A DNA stretch of 64,000 nt from Prosthecobacter algae. GTDB lineage: Bacteria > Verrucomicrobiota > Verrucomicrobiia > Verrucomicrobiales > Verrucomicrobiaceae. The stretch is from contig NZ_BAABIA010000007.1 in assembly GCF_039542385.1 (NCBI RefSeq), forward strand, positions 124,001 to 188,000, read 5' to 3'. The notes under the pieces were generated by a model. The model ran no database searches and was not told the DNA's origin. It worked only from the letters and a program-made list of their open reading frames with translations. Both the position numbers and the translations under genes were made by a program. Position 1 is the stretch's first letter. The number at the start of each line of letters is the position of its first letter. Below are positions 27,482 through 37,136 of this stretch, piece after piece.

Positions 27482-28117
27482 TCAATGCTTGGTCATCGGC
27501 CGGGAGGAGCGATGCGCGTTTCGCAAAGTTTGCAGTCCCAGTCCGTTCAAATCGGTCGGGCTGGAAATCATGCCTCCATCCAGCGAAGCGGAGCTGGCGG
27601 ACTGACTCAATTTTTTCCCGAATATGGCCACCGCACGCTCCACCGCCAGCCCGTAAAGCTGCCGAATGAGCGGGGACCGCACTTGCTCAAGAAGGAGGGT
27701 CACATCCGCTTCACTGACATAAGGCTCCAGCGCATAACCTAAGGTCAGGGCAGCAATGCCACGCTGACTGTCAATCACCAGAGCGCAGCCAAAATCGTTG
27801 CGTTTGGCGATCTGCTGCGTGTGAAAAGCCCCGTGGTTGATCAGCCAAAACCCAAGGTCCCGGGCGGTGATCATCGTGGGCAGCACGCCAAGATAGACGG
27901 CGAAAAAACACTGCGGAAAACTGCGCTCAAAATCATCCAGCACCACCTCCAGTTGACGTTGCTCCCTGAGGCTGAGCGCATTGGAATTGTCCGTGAGGCG
28001 CTCCAGGCGCACCCACTCAGAGCCAAGGTAGGACCGAATGGCCGTGGCACTGAATCGGCATTGATGGCATTCATCCGCATCGGATGCCAGAGGGGCCGAG
28101 CAATGTGGACAATTCAT
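27482..28117 (-). CDS. Zinc-ribbon protein with TPM domain
   Basis: A 211-residue protein. An N-terminal zinc ribbon (CPHC ... CHQC, residues 3-19) precedes a TPM-family domain (about 35-170) with FFAVYLGVLP, RDLGFWLINHGAFH and ALVIDSQRGIAALTLGYALE, the usual TPM_phosphatase-type strands. There is no signal peptide, so it is cytoplasmic, unlike most TPM proteins. First gene of a two-gene unit with the membrane protein downstream. Biochemical role unknown. Confidence 0.75.
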   Translation of the reverse strand: MNCPHCSAPLASDADECHQCRFSATAIRSYLGSEWVRLERLTDNSNALSLREQRQLEVVLDDFERSFPQCFFAVYLGVLPTMITARDLGFWLINHGAFHTQQIAKRNDFGCALVIDSQRGIAALTLGYALEPYVSEADVTLLLEQVRSPLIRQLYGLAVERAVAIFGKKLSQSASSASLDGGMISSPTDLNGLGLQTLRNAHRSSRPMTKH

Positions 28118-28287
28118 ACTTTCAATAAAATCTAAAATTCAACTTCAGCAATATAATTCTCTTTAGAGTAAGATTGTTCACGAAAAAAGTGTTTACACCC
28201 GATCAACGCTGTGATTGAAATCTCTTTGGACATGGTCCGTTTATTGCGCTGAGCCGTTTCGACCCATACCCCCCAGCACCGCCTATC

Positions 28288-29583
28288 ATGAGACAATACC
28301 ATTTATTCACCCTGGCAGCCCTGGCTTCCCTGACTTTGCAAACCCAGGCCAAGTGGAGCAGGCTGCCTTCTGTGGATGAGAAACCTGTGAGCATCGCCGG
28401 GATTCTCGCCGGCACTACCGTCCACGACTCCAAAGGTCTGAATCCGGCCAACGCCTTGCTCATGGGCGATCCCGTGAAGCCTGTGAACCTCGCCGCTGGC
28501 AAGAGCGAAGCGGTCCTCAAGTTCGCCAAGCAGTCTGTGGTCAAGAATGTCTCCTTCGTGAACGACGGTATCGAAGGCAAGGTCGCCCTCTCCACCAGCA
28601 CAGACGGCAACGCCTGGAGCCCCGTGGACAATGAAGTTTTCTCCGCCACTGACCGCGTGATCAAGCTGGATGGCGGTGCTGCCCAGGGACGCTTCCTGAG
28701 AATGCAGTTTGACCTGGTCCGCGGGGGTGTGATCCGCAGCTTCCAGGCCATCGGCACCAGCACCGATGCCAACTACACCGTCAGCCAAAACGCCGATGGC
28801 ACCGGAGCTCCGGTGAACTTTGCCGCCGGCATCGGTGGTGGCCGTCTGCTTTACATCAGCCCTGAGCTTTTCGGTTCCCGCAACGATGCAGTCAAGAGCA
28901 GCGTTCTGGAGTTCCCAGAGTCTGACGAAAAATATCGCACGGCGGTTTACGATCTTGGCCAGGTGCGCACGCTGAGTGAGTTTGGTTCAGTCCATTCTCC
29001 TCGTCCGGTTCGTTTTTCTGTCTACGCCTTTGATAGCCTGCCTGAGAAGGAAGACTGGCGCGGTCGCCTGGCTTTTGACCCCACCGTCTTTGATGCCGCA
29101 GAGCCCGTGGCCAAGGCCGAAGACACCTCCGGTTCCGGCTTTGTGAAAGCCAAACCCGGCAAGGCCATCAAGTCCCGCTACATCGCCCTGCGCTGGGAAC
29201 CTGACTTCAACCCACCAGCTTTCACTTCCTACTCGGTCTCCATCACGGGTGCAGCGAACGTAACTTTCAGCGGCTCTGGCGTGACGGTGAAGACCACCAC
29301 CAATGCCGAAGGTGATCAGGTGACCACCGTGGAAGCCGATGGCCAAACCAACCTCACCATCACTGTGGATGCCAATGGCAACGTCACTGTGACTGGCAGC
29401 GACGCAGGCCCTGGTGCAAGCGGACCTTCCGTGGACGTCAACGGTGAAAACACGGCTCAGTCAGGGGAGGCACCGACCATCAATGGAGTCACCATTGGAG
29501 CACCGAGTGCCAATGGCATGGGTCTCGGTGGCGGTATTTCCCAGGGGCCTCGACCGGCCAATAACGCGAGCGGAGGCAACTAA
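28288..29583 (+). CDS. Secreted discoidin-like surface protein, function unknown
   Basis: A 431-residue protein with signal peptide (residues 1-20, ending QTQAK). The N-terminal half has two beta-rich repeats resembling F5/8 type C (discoidin) domains, e.g. VSFVNDGIEGKVALSTSTDG and YRTAVYDLGQVRTLSEFGSVHSPRPVRFSVYAFD. Residues 320-380 are Thr/Val-rich, patterned VTVKTTTNAEGDQVTTVEADG, and the C-terminus is Gly/Asn/Pro-rich without an anchor. An AT-rich promoter region precedes it. Related proteins of unknown role are typical of the larger verrucomicrobial secretomes. Confidence 0.72.
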   Translation: MRQYHLFTLAALASLTLQTQAKWSRLPSVDEKPVSIAGILAGTTVHDSKGLNPANALLMGDPVKPVNLAAGKSEAVLKFAKQSVVKNVSFVNDGIEGKVALSTSTDGNAWSPVDNEVFSATDRVIKLDGGAAQGRFLRMQFDLVRGGVIRSFQAIGTSTDANYTVSQNADGTGAPVNFAAGIGGGRLLYISPELFGSRNDAVKSSVLEFPESDEKYRTAVYDLGQVRTLSEFGSVHSPRPVRFSVYAFDSLPEKEDWRGRLAFDPTVFDAAEPVAKAEDTSGSGFVKAKPGKAIKSRYIALRWEPDFNPPAFTSYSVSITGAANVTFSGSGVTVKTTTNAEGDQVTTVEADGQTNLTITVDANGNVTVTGSDAGPGASGPSVDVNGENTAQSGEAPTINGVTIGAPSANGMGLGGGISQGPRPANNASGGN

Positions 29584-29610
29584 GCCCTCGCAAATTTATT
29601 AGCATTTGAA

Positions 29611-29645
29611 GAATGCGGAGCCCTCATCGGCTTCGCATTTTTTAT
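29611..29645 (+). terminator. Terminator of the discoidin-like gene
   Basis: Stem AATGCGGAGCC / GGCTTCGCATT with one mismatch, followed by six T. Confidence 0.8.
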
Positions 29646-29746
29646 GCAATCTCACCTGCCTCCGGCAGAATGCATACAGAACTAAGGAAAGACGGTCTAT
29701 CAATGATCTTGGCAAACGCCTGAGACGTTCTTTAATCACATCTGCT

Positions 29747-31009
29747 ATGAGCACCTCCGTTTACGACTCCCCTGTGTTTCACATGGCCTGCCATCAATTT
29801 GACCTGGTGGCTGATTTCCTCGAAATCCCTGAAAGTCTTCGGGACCGCCTGAAGATGCCCCGCCGGGCACTGACAGTTTCCATCCCTGTCCGCCGCGATG
29901 ATGGCAGCACCACCGTCTTTACCGGCTACCGCGTGCAGCATCACCTGACCCTTGGGCCAACCAAGGGCGGTATCCGCTTTCATCCCGATGTGACCATGGG
30001 AGAGGTGGCCGCGCTGGCCATGTGGATGAGCTGGAAATGCGCCCTCACAGGATTGCCATACGGAGGTGCCAAAGGAGGCGTCTGCTGTGATCCCAGCCAG
30101 CTCTCCGCCGGTGAACTGGAAAGGCTGACCCGCCGCTACACGCAGGAACTGATCCCATTCATCGGCCCTCAATTGGACGTGCCTGCTCCAGACATGGGGA
30201 CCAATGAGCAGGTGATGGCCTGGATCATGGACACCTATTCACTCCAGATTGGCCACTGCGTGCCTGGGGTGGTCACCGGCAAGCCCGTAGGCCTGGGCGG
30301 CTCACTCGGACGTCGCGAGTCAACTGGACGCGGCGTGGCCTACCTGGTGTCCCGAGCCATGGACACCCTAGGCATGCGGGCCGAAGGAGCCACCGCTGTG
30401 ATTCAGGGATATGGAAATGTCGGCTCTGTCGCGGCCACCTCATTGGCCAAACAAGGCGTGAAGATCCTGGCTGTCAGCGATGCCTACGGCGGCATTCACA
30501 ATGCTGCCGGGCTGGATCTCACCGCCCTCAATGACCATGTGGCGAGGACTCGGACTGTCGTCGGCTTCCCGGGGGCAGAGGCCGTGACCAATTCGGAACT
30601 CTTACTCATTCCCTGCGATATCCTCATCCCTGCGGCCTTGGAACGACAGATCACCGGTGAAAATGCGGCCAAGATCCAATGTCGGATTCTGGCCGAGGGT
30701 GCCAATGGGCCGACCACCCCTGAAGCCGACCTCATCCTGGAACAGCGCCCGGAGATCTTCCTGATCCCGGACATCCTCTGCAACAGCGGTGGCGTGATCG
30801 TTTCCTACTTTGAGTGGGTGCAGGACCTCCAGAGCTTTTTCTGGGGCGAGGGCGAGGTGATGGACAAACTGTTCCGCATCCTGGAACAGTCCTTCACCCA
30901 GACTTTGCAGTTTCATCGCAAACGCCAAGTCTCCATGCGCTTTGCGGCGCTCAGCCTGGGCATCAAGCGGGTCTGGGAGGCCAAACAGACGCGCGGTTTA
31001 TATCCTTGA
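29747..31009 (+). CDS. gdhA: Glutamate dehydrogenase (Glu/Leu/Phe/Val dehydrogenase family)
   Basis: A 420-residue enzyme interconverting glutamate and 2-oxoglutarate plus ammonia. Seen: GPTKGGIRFHPDV, the catalytic lysine loop GLPYGGAKGG, PAPDMGTNEQVMAWIMDTYS, GSLGRRESTGRGV, and the Rossmann motif IQGYGNVG for NAD(P). The length is that of the small hexameric class. Start ATG 29747 (MSTSVYDSP) is preferred to an upstream TTG at 29606 lying inside the terminator of the previous gene. The gene symbol is by family; gluD-type naming is equally possible. Confidence 0.92.
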   Translation: MSTSVYDSPVFHMACHQFDLVADFLEIPESLRDRLKMPRRALTVSIPVRRDDGSTTVFTGYRVQHHLTLGPTKGGIRFHPDVTMGEVAALAMWMSWKCALTGLPYGGAKGGVCCDPSQLSAGELERLTRRYTQELIPFIGPQLDVPAPDMGTNEQVMAWIMDTYSLQIGHCVPGVVTGKPVGLGGSLGRRESTGRGVAYLVSRAMDTLGMRAEGATAVIQGYGNVGSVAATSLAKQGVKILAVSDAYGGIHNAAGLDLTALNDHVARTRTVVGFPGAEAVTNSELLLIPCDILIPAALERQITGENAAKIQCRILAEGANGPTTPEADLILEQRPEIFLIPDILCNSGGVIVSYFEWVQDLQSFFWGEGEVMDKLFRILEQSFTQTLQFHRKRQVSMRFAALSLGIKRVWEAKQTRGLYP

Positions 31010-31073
31010 ACGCTTTTGGTGGCCAGGGTGGACTGGAGGACCGAAAGAGGCCCTTCACATCTGCCAGACTCCC

Positions 31074-32498
31074 TTATGAGAAGGACTTGCGCAGGTGGCT
31101 GGGAAGGATGCCCAGAGCCTCGCGATACTTGGCCACGGTGCGGCGTGCGACTTTGATGCCCTGCTTGTCCAGCAGCTTGGCCAGCTTGTCATCACTCAGC
31201 GGCTTGGCCTTGGTCTCAGTCTTGATGAGATCGGCGATGGCGTTTTTGACACTGGTGTTGCTGAGGTCCTCGCCAGAATCCGTCTTCACGCCGTGGCTGA
31301 AAAAGAACTTGAGCTCAAAAACGCCATAGGGCGTGGCCATGTACTTGCCAGAGATGGCACGGCTGACCGTGGTCTCATGGACCCCCACTTCATCCGCCAC
31401 CTGCGCCATGTTGAGCGGTCGTAGAAAGCTGGTCCCCTTGTCCAAAAACTCCCGCTGGTGGGCCAGGATCTGGGTAGCGATCTTGTGAATCGTCTGCTGG
31501 CGCTGATGAATGGAGCGGATGAGAAACTTCCCGCTGCGGATCTTGTCGCGGATGTAGTTACGCACCTCGCCGCTGCTGCTGGCCTGCCCGAGCAAATCCT
31601 TGTAGGCATTGCTGAGACGCAGGCTGGGCAGGTCGTCATTGTTCATCACCGGCACCCATTCACCGCCCTGCCGCTCGACAATGATGTCAGGGCTCACGTA
31701 ATTGTTGCTGCTGGGGTTGAAACGGGAGGCAGGTCGCGGGTCCAGCGTGCTGATGAAATCCGCCGCACGAGACACCTGCTCCAAAGGCACGCCCAGCTTC
31801 CTCGCCAGGATGGGGTAACGTTTGTTGGCGAGGTCTTCGAGATATTGCTCCACCAGCCGGTGCGCCAGGCTGTGCTTTTTACCCAGCCGCTCCAGTTGCA
31901 CGATGAGGCATTCACGCAAGTCATCGGAACCGACCCCCACGGGGTCAAACGACATCAGTACCGCCTTGGCCGCATGGAGGTCATCAATAGGAATGCCCTG
32001 CAGCAAGCTCATGTCCTCCACCGAGGAATTTAGAAAGCCCCGGTCATCCAGGCTGCCGATCAGAAACTCCACATTTTTGACCAGCAGAGGATCGGTGATT
32101 TCCGCCGTGCGTAGCTGCGTCACCAGATGCTCCTGCAGGGTCGTGGGAGCCACAATGGAGTCCATGAGGAACTGCCAGCGCTCCTGGTCTTCCGCAGATC
32201 GGTTCGTGGTCTGCATGCGGCTTTGCGCCCAGTATTCACGCCACTCCTCATCCATCTGGGACATCACATCCAGCTCGTCCCGCTCCCCCCCGTCACGATC
32301 ATCGGGATCATCCGGCACAGCATCCTCCAGAGACACTTCAGGAGCCTCAAGCTCCAGCACTGGATTGATCTCGATCTCCTGCTGGATGATTTGCCTCAGC
32401 TCCAGCGTCGGAGCCTGCAGAATCTGCAGGCTCTGCTGCATCTGGGGGCCGATGGCGAGCTTTTGGGTCTGGGTTTGGTAAAGTCCTTGATCTGCCAT
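31074..32498 (-). CDS. rpoN: RNA polymerase sigma-54 factor
   Basis: A 474-residue sigma-54 factor. Region I is Gln/Leu-rich (TQTQKLAIGPQMQQSLQILQ), region II acidic (DPDDRDGGERDELD), followed by the core-binding region and the HTH segment (AQVADEVGVHETTVSRAISGKY). The C-terminal RpoN box ARRTVAKYREALG recognises the -24 element. Family knowledge: it needs AAA+ enhancer-binding activators to melt promoters; none is encoded in this window. Confidence 0.97.
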   Translation of the reverse strand: MADQGLYQTQTQKLAIGPQMQQSLQILQAPTLELRQIIQQEIEINPVLELEAPEVSLEDAVPDDPDDRDGGERDELDVMSQMDEEWREYWAQSRMQTTNRSAEDQERWQFLMDSIVAPTTLQEHLVTQLRTAEITDPLLVKNVEFLIGSLDDRGFLNSSVEDMSLLQGIPIDDLHAAKAVLMSFDPVGVGSDDLRECLIVQLERLGKKHSLAHRLVEQYLEDLANKRYPILARKLGVPLEQVSRAADFISTLDPRPASRFNPSSNNYVSPDIIVERQGGEWVPVMNNDDLPSLRLSNAYKDLLGQASSSGEVRNYIRDKIRSGKFLIRSIHQRQQTIHKIATQILAHQREFLDKGTSFLRPLNMAQVADEVGVHETTVSRAISGKYMATPYGVFELKFFFSHGVKTDSGEDLSNTSVKNAIADLIKTETKAKPLSDDKLAKLLDKQGIKVARRTVAKYREALGILPSHLRKSFS

Positions 32499-32650
32499 GG
32501 TTGGTTGGCGGCACCCCTTTCACTGGCGCACAACACTATCAAGCAGAGATCGGGCCAAAAATCACTTTCCTTGAGGATTGGTGAGAAAAAACATTCCTGG
32601 CACGCAATTGCATCTCCGTGCCGTCCTCACGCACCAGGCCAAAAAGGCCT

Positions 32651-34219
32651 TCAGCGCTTCAGCGCACCACTGGGAAACACAGCCCCCGTCACCGCCCCTT
32701 CACAGTCAAGAATGACAACCAGCGAACCGCCCCCCGCCTGCGGACGATGCTGCAACAGCAGCCGCCCCACATACACCGTTCCCCACTCCGCTTCCCGCTC
32801 CAAAAAACGCGCCAGCGGCGTGTCCGCCGGAGTCACCGCCACCCCTTGCACAGATTCATCCGCACTGGCCTGGAGATTCACGCACAGATGCTGCACACGC
32901 ACAGCCTCCGGAAGCTCCAGCCCGTGACTGCGGCGCAGGACGACGTGGAACCACGAAGGCTGCTCAGATTTTTTCTCCAAGAAAGAGTCCAGACGGCGAG
33001 CATGCGTTTCAGCAAACAGCGGCCAGTCCATGAGAAATCCCCCGCCCTCCTGCGGCACCCCACGCATCAGCGCCCCAGCCTTCGGATTCAGGTCCGTGGT
33101 GATTTGAAACAGCGGCACCAGCTCCTGTCCCGGCAGAGTGCGGGGCGTCGCATTCGCAAGCTTAAAGCTCTTGAGCTTCGGCGAGCCCTCACCGAAAAAC
33201 TCCTCCATATCCACCCGGTGCTCATCCGCCTGGGCAATGGTTGAAAGCCGCTCGTCCAGGGTGGAGGCCCCCAAGAGAACCTTCACCAAACTTTCCGCCG
33301 CCTTGCCAGCCGCCACCAGATCCACCTCCGCCGCAGCCTGGGCCACAGGCACCGCCCCAGGAGTCAGGGGCAGTTCCGCACGGCGGATTTCAGGCGCAGG
33401 CATGACCGCAGGCTCCGTAGGCGAGGCCACCATGGCAGCCTCCGGCACAGGAGCAGTCGGCTTTTCCTCCGGCGCACCTTCTGCCACCGCAGAGGGCTTT
33501 TCAGGAGCCTCAAACTCAACCGACAAAGGAGTCTGCAAACTTTGCCAAAACAGCCACCCGCCAAAGCCCAGAACCAAAACCAGCAGAATCCCCAGCGGCA
33601 CATTGCGCTCATCCCGCTGAGGCTTCCAGGAAGGCCCCGGCGTGTAAGCCTGATCCGCAGGGGATGCATTCACCGCAGGCTGCTGGGGCATCAAAGGCAC
33701 CTCCTGCATCGGGGATGCGTGCCCAACAGGATCCGCCACAGGTGCCCCCGACTGAGGCTGAAACAAAGCAGGAGAAGCAGTTGCCGCCACCCCGAAAGGC
33801 GACGCCCCCGCTGGCATCACCGGCGGCCAAGCAGGCGTCGCCACCGGAGCTGGTGGAAAAGGAGATGGAGATGGCGGTGAAGGACTGAAAATCGGCGGCT
33901 GCTCCGGTGCAGGCGGCCACGCCGGAGGCTGCACAGGAAGCTGCGCAGGAAGCTGCGCAGGCGGAGAAAAAACCGCCGCCGGGGTCAAATTGGCTGATGG
34001 AGGAGTCGGCTGGAAAGCGGGCCGCGCAGGAATCACCCTTCGCTGAATCGGCAGACTGGTCACGGCCTGCCCCGTAGCGCTCGCCGCAATCGGAAAAGCC
34101 TCATAAGGAGCACTGCCTGCGCAATGCGGGCAAGTCACCCTCGCCCCCGCCTGCTGAGGCAGAGAAAGAAACGGACGCGTGCAAGCAGGGCAGCGCAGGC
34201 TGACGACACCATTGACCAT
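32651..34219 (-). CDS. Zinc-ribbon, proline-rich single-pass membrane protein
   Basis: A 522-residue protein. Residues 1-40 form a zinc ribbon (CPAC ... CPHC). Residues about 60-200 are Pro/Ala-rich. One membrane helix (NVPLGILLVLVLGFGGWLFW, about 210-230) is followed by a C-terminal domain of about 250 residues with mixed alpha/beta character that I do not recognise. Topology: ribbon and linker inside, C-terminal domain outside. The architecture parallels the smaller protein at 49373-50389. ATG 34219 is used because the longer frame to 34291 would run to within 4 nt of the tRNA. Confidence 0.7.
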   Translation of the reverse strand: MVNGVVSLRCPACTRPFLSLPQQAGARVTCPHCAGSAPYEAFPIAASATGQAVTSLPIQRRVIPARPAFQPTPPSANLTPAAVFSPPAQLPAQLPVQPPAWPPAPEQPPIFSPSPPSPSPFPPAPVATPAWPPVMPAGASPFGVAATASPALFQPQSGAPVADPVGHASPMQEVPLMPQQPAVNASPADQAYTPGPSWKPQRDERNVPLGILLVLVLGFGGWLFWQSLQTPLSVEFEAPEKPSAVAEGAPEEKPTAPVPEAAMVASPTEPAVMPAPEIRRAELPLTPGAVPVAQAAAEVDLVAAGKAAESLVKVLLGASTLDERLSTIAQADEHRVDMEEFFGEGSPKLKSFKLANATPRTLPGQELVPLFQITTDLNPKAGALMRGVPQEGGGFLMDWPLFAETHARRLDSFLEKKSEQPSWFHVVLRRSHGLELPEAVRVQHLCVNLQASADESVQGVAVTPADTPLARFLEREAEWGTVYVGRLLLQHRPQAGGGSLVVILDCEGAVTGAVFPSGALKR

Positions 34220-34294
34220 GTGGCAAGAACTATGACGCAGATTACGAATCCCGCCAGCCCGCCGTTCATTCACCTGCACAGTGACATCCACAAG

Positions 34295-34367
<73 letters not shown>

Positions 34368-34471
34368 CTTTTGACAGGGGCTGTTTAAAACGTTTCGCCA
34401 GCAAATGCAACCGGGGAGCATTTCAGGCAGCCACTTCGTTCTGTAAGCTTGATATCGGGCACTCCATCCTG

Positions 34472-35422
34472 TCACCACGGCTTGCGGTCGCCGTGTTTTT
34501 TCAGAGGTTCGGCATCCAGATCGCCTGGACGTTTTTTGGGAGGCATTTCTTCGGGGTCTTCGATGACGTCAGGACTGACGGTACGGGAGTAAACCTGGCT
34601 GAATTCGGCCCCGAAGAGCAGCAGGCAGGAGGCGTAATAGACCCAGAGCAGAAGCAGCACCAGCGAGCCTGCGGCTCCGTAGCTGGAGGTCACGCTTTCA
34701 CGGCCCAGATAATAGCTGAGCCCGTGCTTTCCCACTTCAAAGAGCACGGCGGTCATGGCAGCGGCCACCCAGACGTCCCGCCATCTCACGGCCACATCGG
34801 GCAGCACCTTGAAGATGATGGCAAACAGCAGGGTGACCAGCATCAACGAGATGATCATCCCCACGATGCCCCAGACCTCCACCGGCACGCCAAAGACGAA
34901 ACTGACGTATTTGCTGAGGCCTGCCACGGCGGTGCTGAGGAAGAGCGAGATCAGCAGCAGAAAGCCGATGACCAAAACCATGCCGAAGCTCAGCAGGCGA
35001 GTCATGATAAAATTCATGAAGCCGCGCCACTTGGTTTCTTTGACACCCCAGACGGTGTTCAAGGCATCCTTCAACTGCGCGAAGACACTGGAGGCCCCCA
35101 CCAAAAGGATGACAAAGCCTGTGGTAGCATTCATCCAACCCTGATTCGGGCGGGCGGCACTTTGCACCAGTTGCTGTACGGTGCCCGCCACGCGGTCTCC
35201 CACATAGTTTTGCAACTGTGCCTCCAACTGGCCCCGGACGGCATCTTCACCGAAGACTAAGCCAGAGATGCTGACGGCGATGATCAGCAATGGGGCCATG
35301 GAAAAAACCGAGTAGTAGGCCAAGGCGGCGCTGAGCTGCAGTGCGCCGTCATCAATCCAGTTGCACACCGCCTGATAGAGCAAGTTCAATACGCGGTTCT
35401 GCCGGAGGCGCTTCCACTTCAT
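34472..35422 (-). CDS. YihY/BrkB family inner-membrane protein
   Basis: A 316-residue protein with about six membrane helices. It has family motifs AALAYYSVFSMAPLLIIAVSISGLVFG, GASSVFAQLKDALNTVWGV and YGAAGSLVLLLLWVYYASCLLLFGAEF, with a charged cytoplasmic C-terminus. The family was once annotated as ribonuclease BN, which is incorrect; transport or envelope roles have been proposed but not settled. Transcribed away from the YjdF-like gene at 35547. Confidence 0.93.
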   Translation of the reverse strand: MKWKRLRQNRVLNLLYQAVCNWIDDGALQLSAALAYYSVFSMAPLLIIAVSISGLVFGEDAVRGQLEAQLQNYVGDRVAGTVQQLVQSAARPNQGWMNATTGFVILLVGASSVFAQLKDALNTVWGVKETKWRGFMNFIMTRLLSFGMVLVIGFLLLISLFLSTAVAGLSKYVSFVFGVPVEVWGIVGMIISLMLVTLLFAIIFKVLPDVAVRWRDVWVAAAMTAVLFEVGKHGLSYYLGRESVTSSYGAAGSLVLLLLWVYYASCLLLFGAEFSQVYSRTVSPDVIEDPEEMPPKKRPGDLDAEPLKKHGDRKPW

Positions 35423-35546
35423 ACCAGGGGTATCGTCCTGAGTGGCGGCTTTGGCCTTCTGCCCGGGCTTTTTTGGCCAAACTAAAGTCGGCCCGCTCTG
35501 GGAAGTCTGGCTGGACAGAGCCAGTGGGACGTGATGTCATGCACGC

Positions 35547-36170
35547 ATGATTGACACCCCCGCTCCGCGCCTGCTGCCCGTCTTTCTGTTCAATGCAGCT
35601 TACATGGCAGCGGCTGTGGCGGCTTCCATGATCAAGGGCAATCGTGAGTTCATCTTTTACATCGTGATCATGTGCGTGCTCATCGGTGTCATGGCCCTGG
35701 TCCATCGCCGGGTGGGGCTCAGCACGCCGCTTTTGTGGGCGCTTTCTGTGTGGGGCCTGATGCACATGGCCGGGGGGCTGGTGCCTGTGCCGGAAGGCTG
35801 GCCCTACCACGGTGAACACGGGGTGCTGTACAGCCTGTGGCTGATTCCGGAAAAGCTGAAGTATGACCAGATCGTCCACGCTTATGGCTTTGGCGTCACT
35901 ACTTGGCTCTGCTGGCATGGGCTGAGCACAGCCTTGAAGCAGGCCTTTGCCATCCGCCTGAGGCCGACGCTGGGCATGATGACGCTGTGTGCTGCGGCAG
36001 GTGTGGGATTTGGGGCGCTGAACGAAGTCATTGAATTCATCGCCGTGCTCACGATCCCAAACACAAACGTGGGCGGCTATGAAAACACGGGCTGGGATCT
36101 GGTGGCGAATCTGGTGGGGGCACTTGTTGCCGCCGTATGGATTCGGCTAAAGGCAGGCCAGCAGGGATGA
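35547..36170 (+). CDS. DUF2238/YjdF-like membrane protein
   Basis: A 207-residue protein with five or six membrane helices. The segment KLKYDQIVHAYGFGV and the later GFGALNEVIEFIAVL carry the conserved His and NE..E residues of the YjdF (DUF2238) family. Function unknown. The cation diffusion facilitator gene begins 66 nt downstream on the same strand, so co-transcription is plausible. Confidence 0.8.
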   Translation: MIDTPAPRLLPVFLFNAAYMAAAVAASMIKGNREFIFYIVIMCVLIGVMALVHRRVGLSTPLLWALSVWGLMHMAGGLVPVPEGWPYHGEHGVLYSLWLIPEKLKYDQIVHAYGFGVTTWLCWHGLSTALKQAFAIRLRPTLGMMTLCAAAGVGFGALNEVIEFIAVLTIPNTNVGGYENTGWDLVANLVGALVAAVWIRLKAGQQG

Positions 36171-36236
36171 AGCTGCGGTTGACTTATCAGGCGTGGTTCC
36201 GATACTCGCCCCCCGCTTTAGTCCCCCTCCCCGCGC

Positions 36237-37136
36237 ATGAGCCAAAACCAGGTCGCCATCAAAGCCGTCGCATGGAGCATTGCGCTCAATGCGGTGCTGG
36301 CGTGCATCAAGGTCAGCGTGGGCATTGCCGGGCACTCCTATGCGCTTATCGCAGATGGCATCGAGTCGGTGAATGACATCTTTGTTTCGCTGATGGTGCT
36401 GGTGGGGCTGAAGGTGGCTGAAAAACCACCGGACAAAAATCACCCCTATGGCCATGGCAGGGCGGAGCAGCTTGCCGGCCTGTTTTCCGCGCTGTCCCTG
36501 CTGCTGGCCGGGGGAACCATTGCCTACCACAGCATTCATAACATCCTGCACCGACACTCTTCCCCCGCGTGGTTCACGCTGCCGGTGCTGGTGCTGGTGA
36601 TCGTGGTCAAGGAAGGCCTGTCCCGCTATGCCATGCGGAAGAGTGATGAGACGATGAGCACGGCCCTCAAGGGAGATGCGTGGCATCACCGGGCGGATGC
36701 CATCACCTCGGGCGCAGCTCTGGTGGGCATCAGCATCGCCCTCATCGGTGGGGATGGCTTTGAGATGGCCGATGATGTGGCCGCGCTGGTGGGCTGCATC
36801 ATCATTTTCATCAATGGGGGGCAGCTTTTCAAAGCCACCCTGCATGAGACCATGGATGGAGCGGCACAGGAAGATCTGTACCTGGAAGCCCGGGCCATCG
36901 GGGCCGCGGTACCGGGCGTGTGCATGATCGAAAAACTGCGCATGAAAAAATCCGGCCTGGGCTATCACATGGACATTCATGTGCAGGTGAATGGCAGCCT
37001 GAGCGTGCATGAGGGCCACCGCATCGGCCACGATGTGCAGCGTGCGCTGCTGGCCTCCGACCGCCGCTTTCTGGATGTCATCGTACACGTGGAGCCCTAC
37101 GGCCACCATGACGAGCATGATCATCAGGGCTCATAG
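36237..37136 (+). CDS. Cation diffusion facilitator family transporter
   Basis: A 299-residue CDF protein: about six membrane helices, with the metal-site motif IADGIESVNDIFVS in helix 2 (an Asp-containing site), the cytosolic HPYGHGRAEQLAGL signature and a second site HHRADAITSGAALVG in helix 5. The C-terminal cytosolic domain of about 90 residues ends with a His/Asp-rich tail (GHHDEHDHQGS), a likely metal sensor. Probably Zn2+, Fe2+ or Mn2+/proton antiport. The last 13 nt overlap the convergent SMI1/KNR4 gene. Confidence 0.93.
   Translation: MSQNQVAIKAVAWSIALNAVLACIKVSVGIAGHSYALIADGIESVNDIFVSLMVLVGLKVAEKPPDKNHPYGHGRAEQLAGLFSALSLLLAGGTIAYHSIHNILHRHSSPAWFTLPVLVLVIVVKEGLSRYAMRKSDETMSTALKGDAWHHRADAITSGAALVGISIALIGGDGFEMADDVAALVGCIIIFINGGQLFKATLHETMDGAAQEDLYLEARAIGAAVPGVCMIEKLRMKKSGLGYHMDIHVQVNGSLSVHEGHRIGHDVQRALLASDRRFLDVIVHVEPYGHHDEHDHQGS

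Noticed and set aside
32597..32611. TGGCACG...TTGC resembling a sigma-54 promoter
   Set aside because: The spacing between the GG and GC elements is one base short and no gene follows on that strand.
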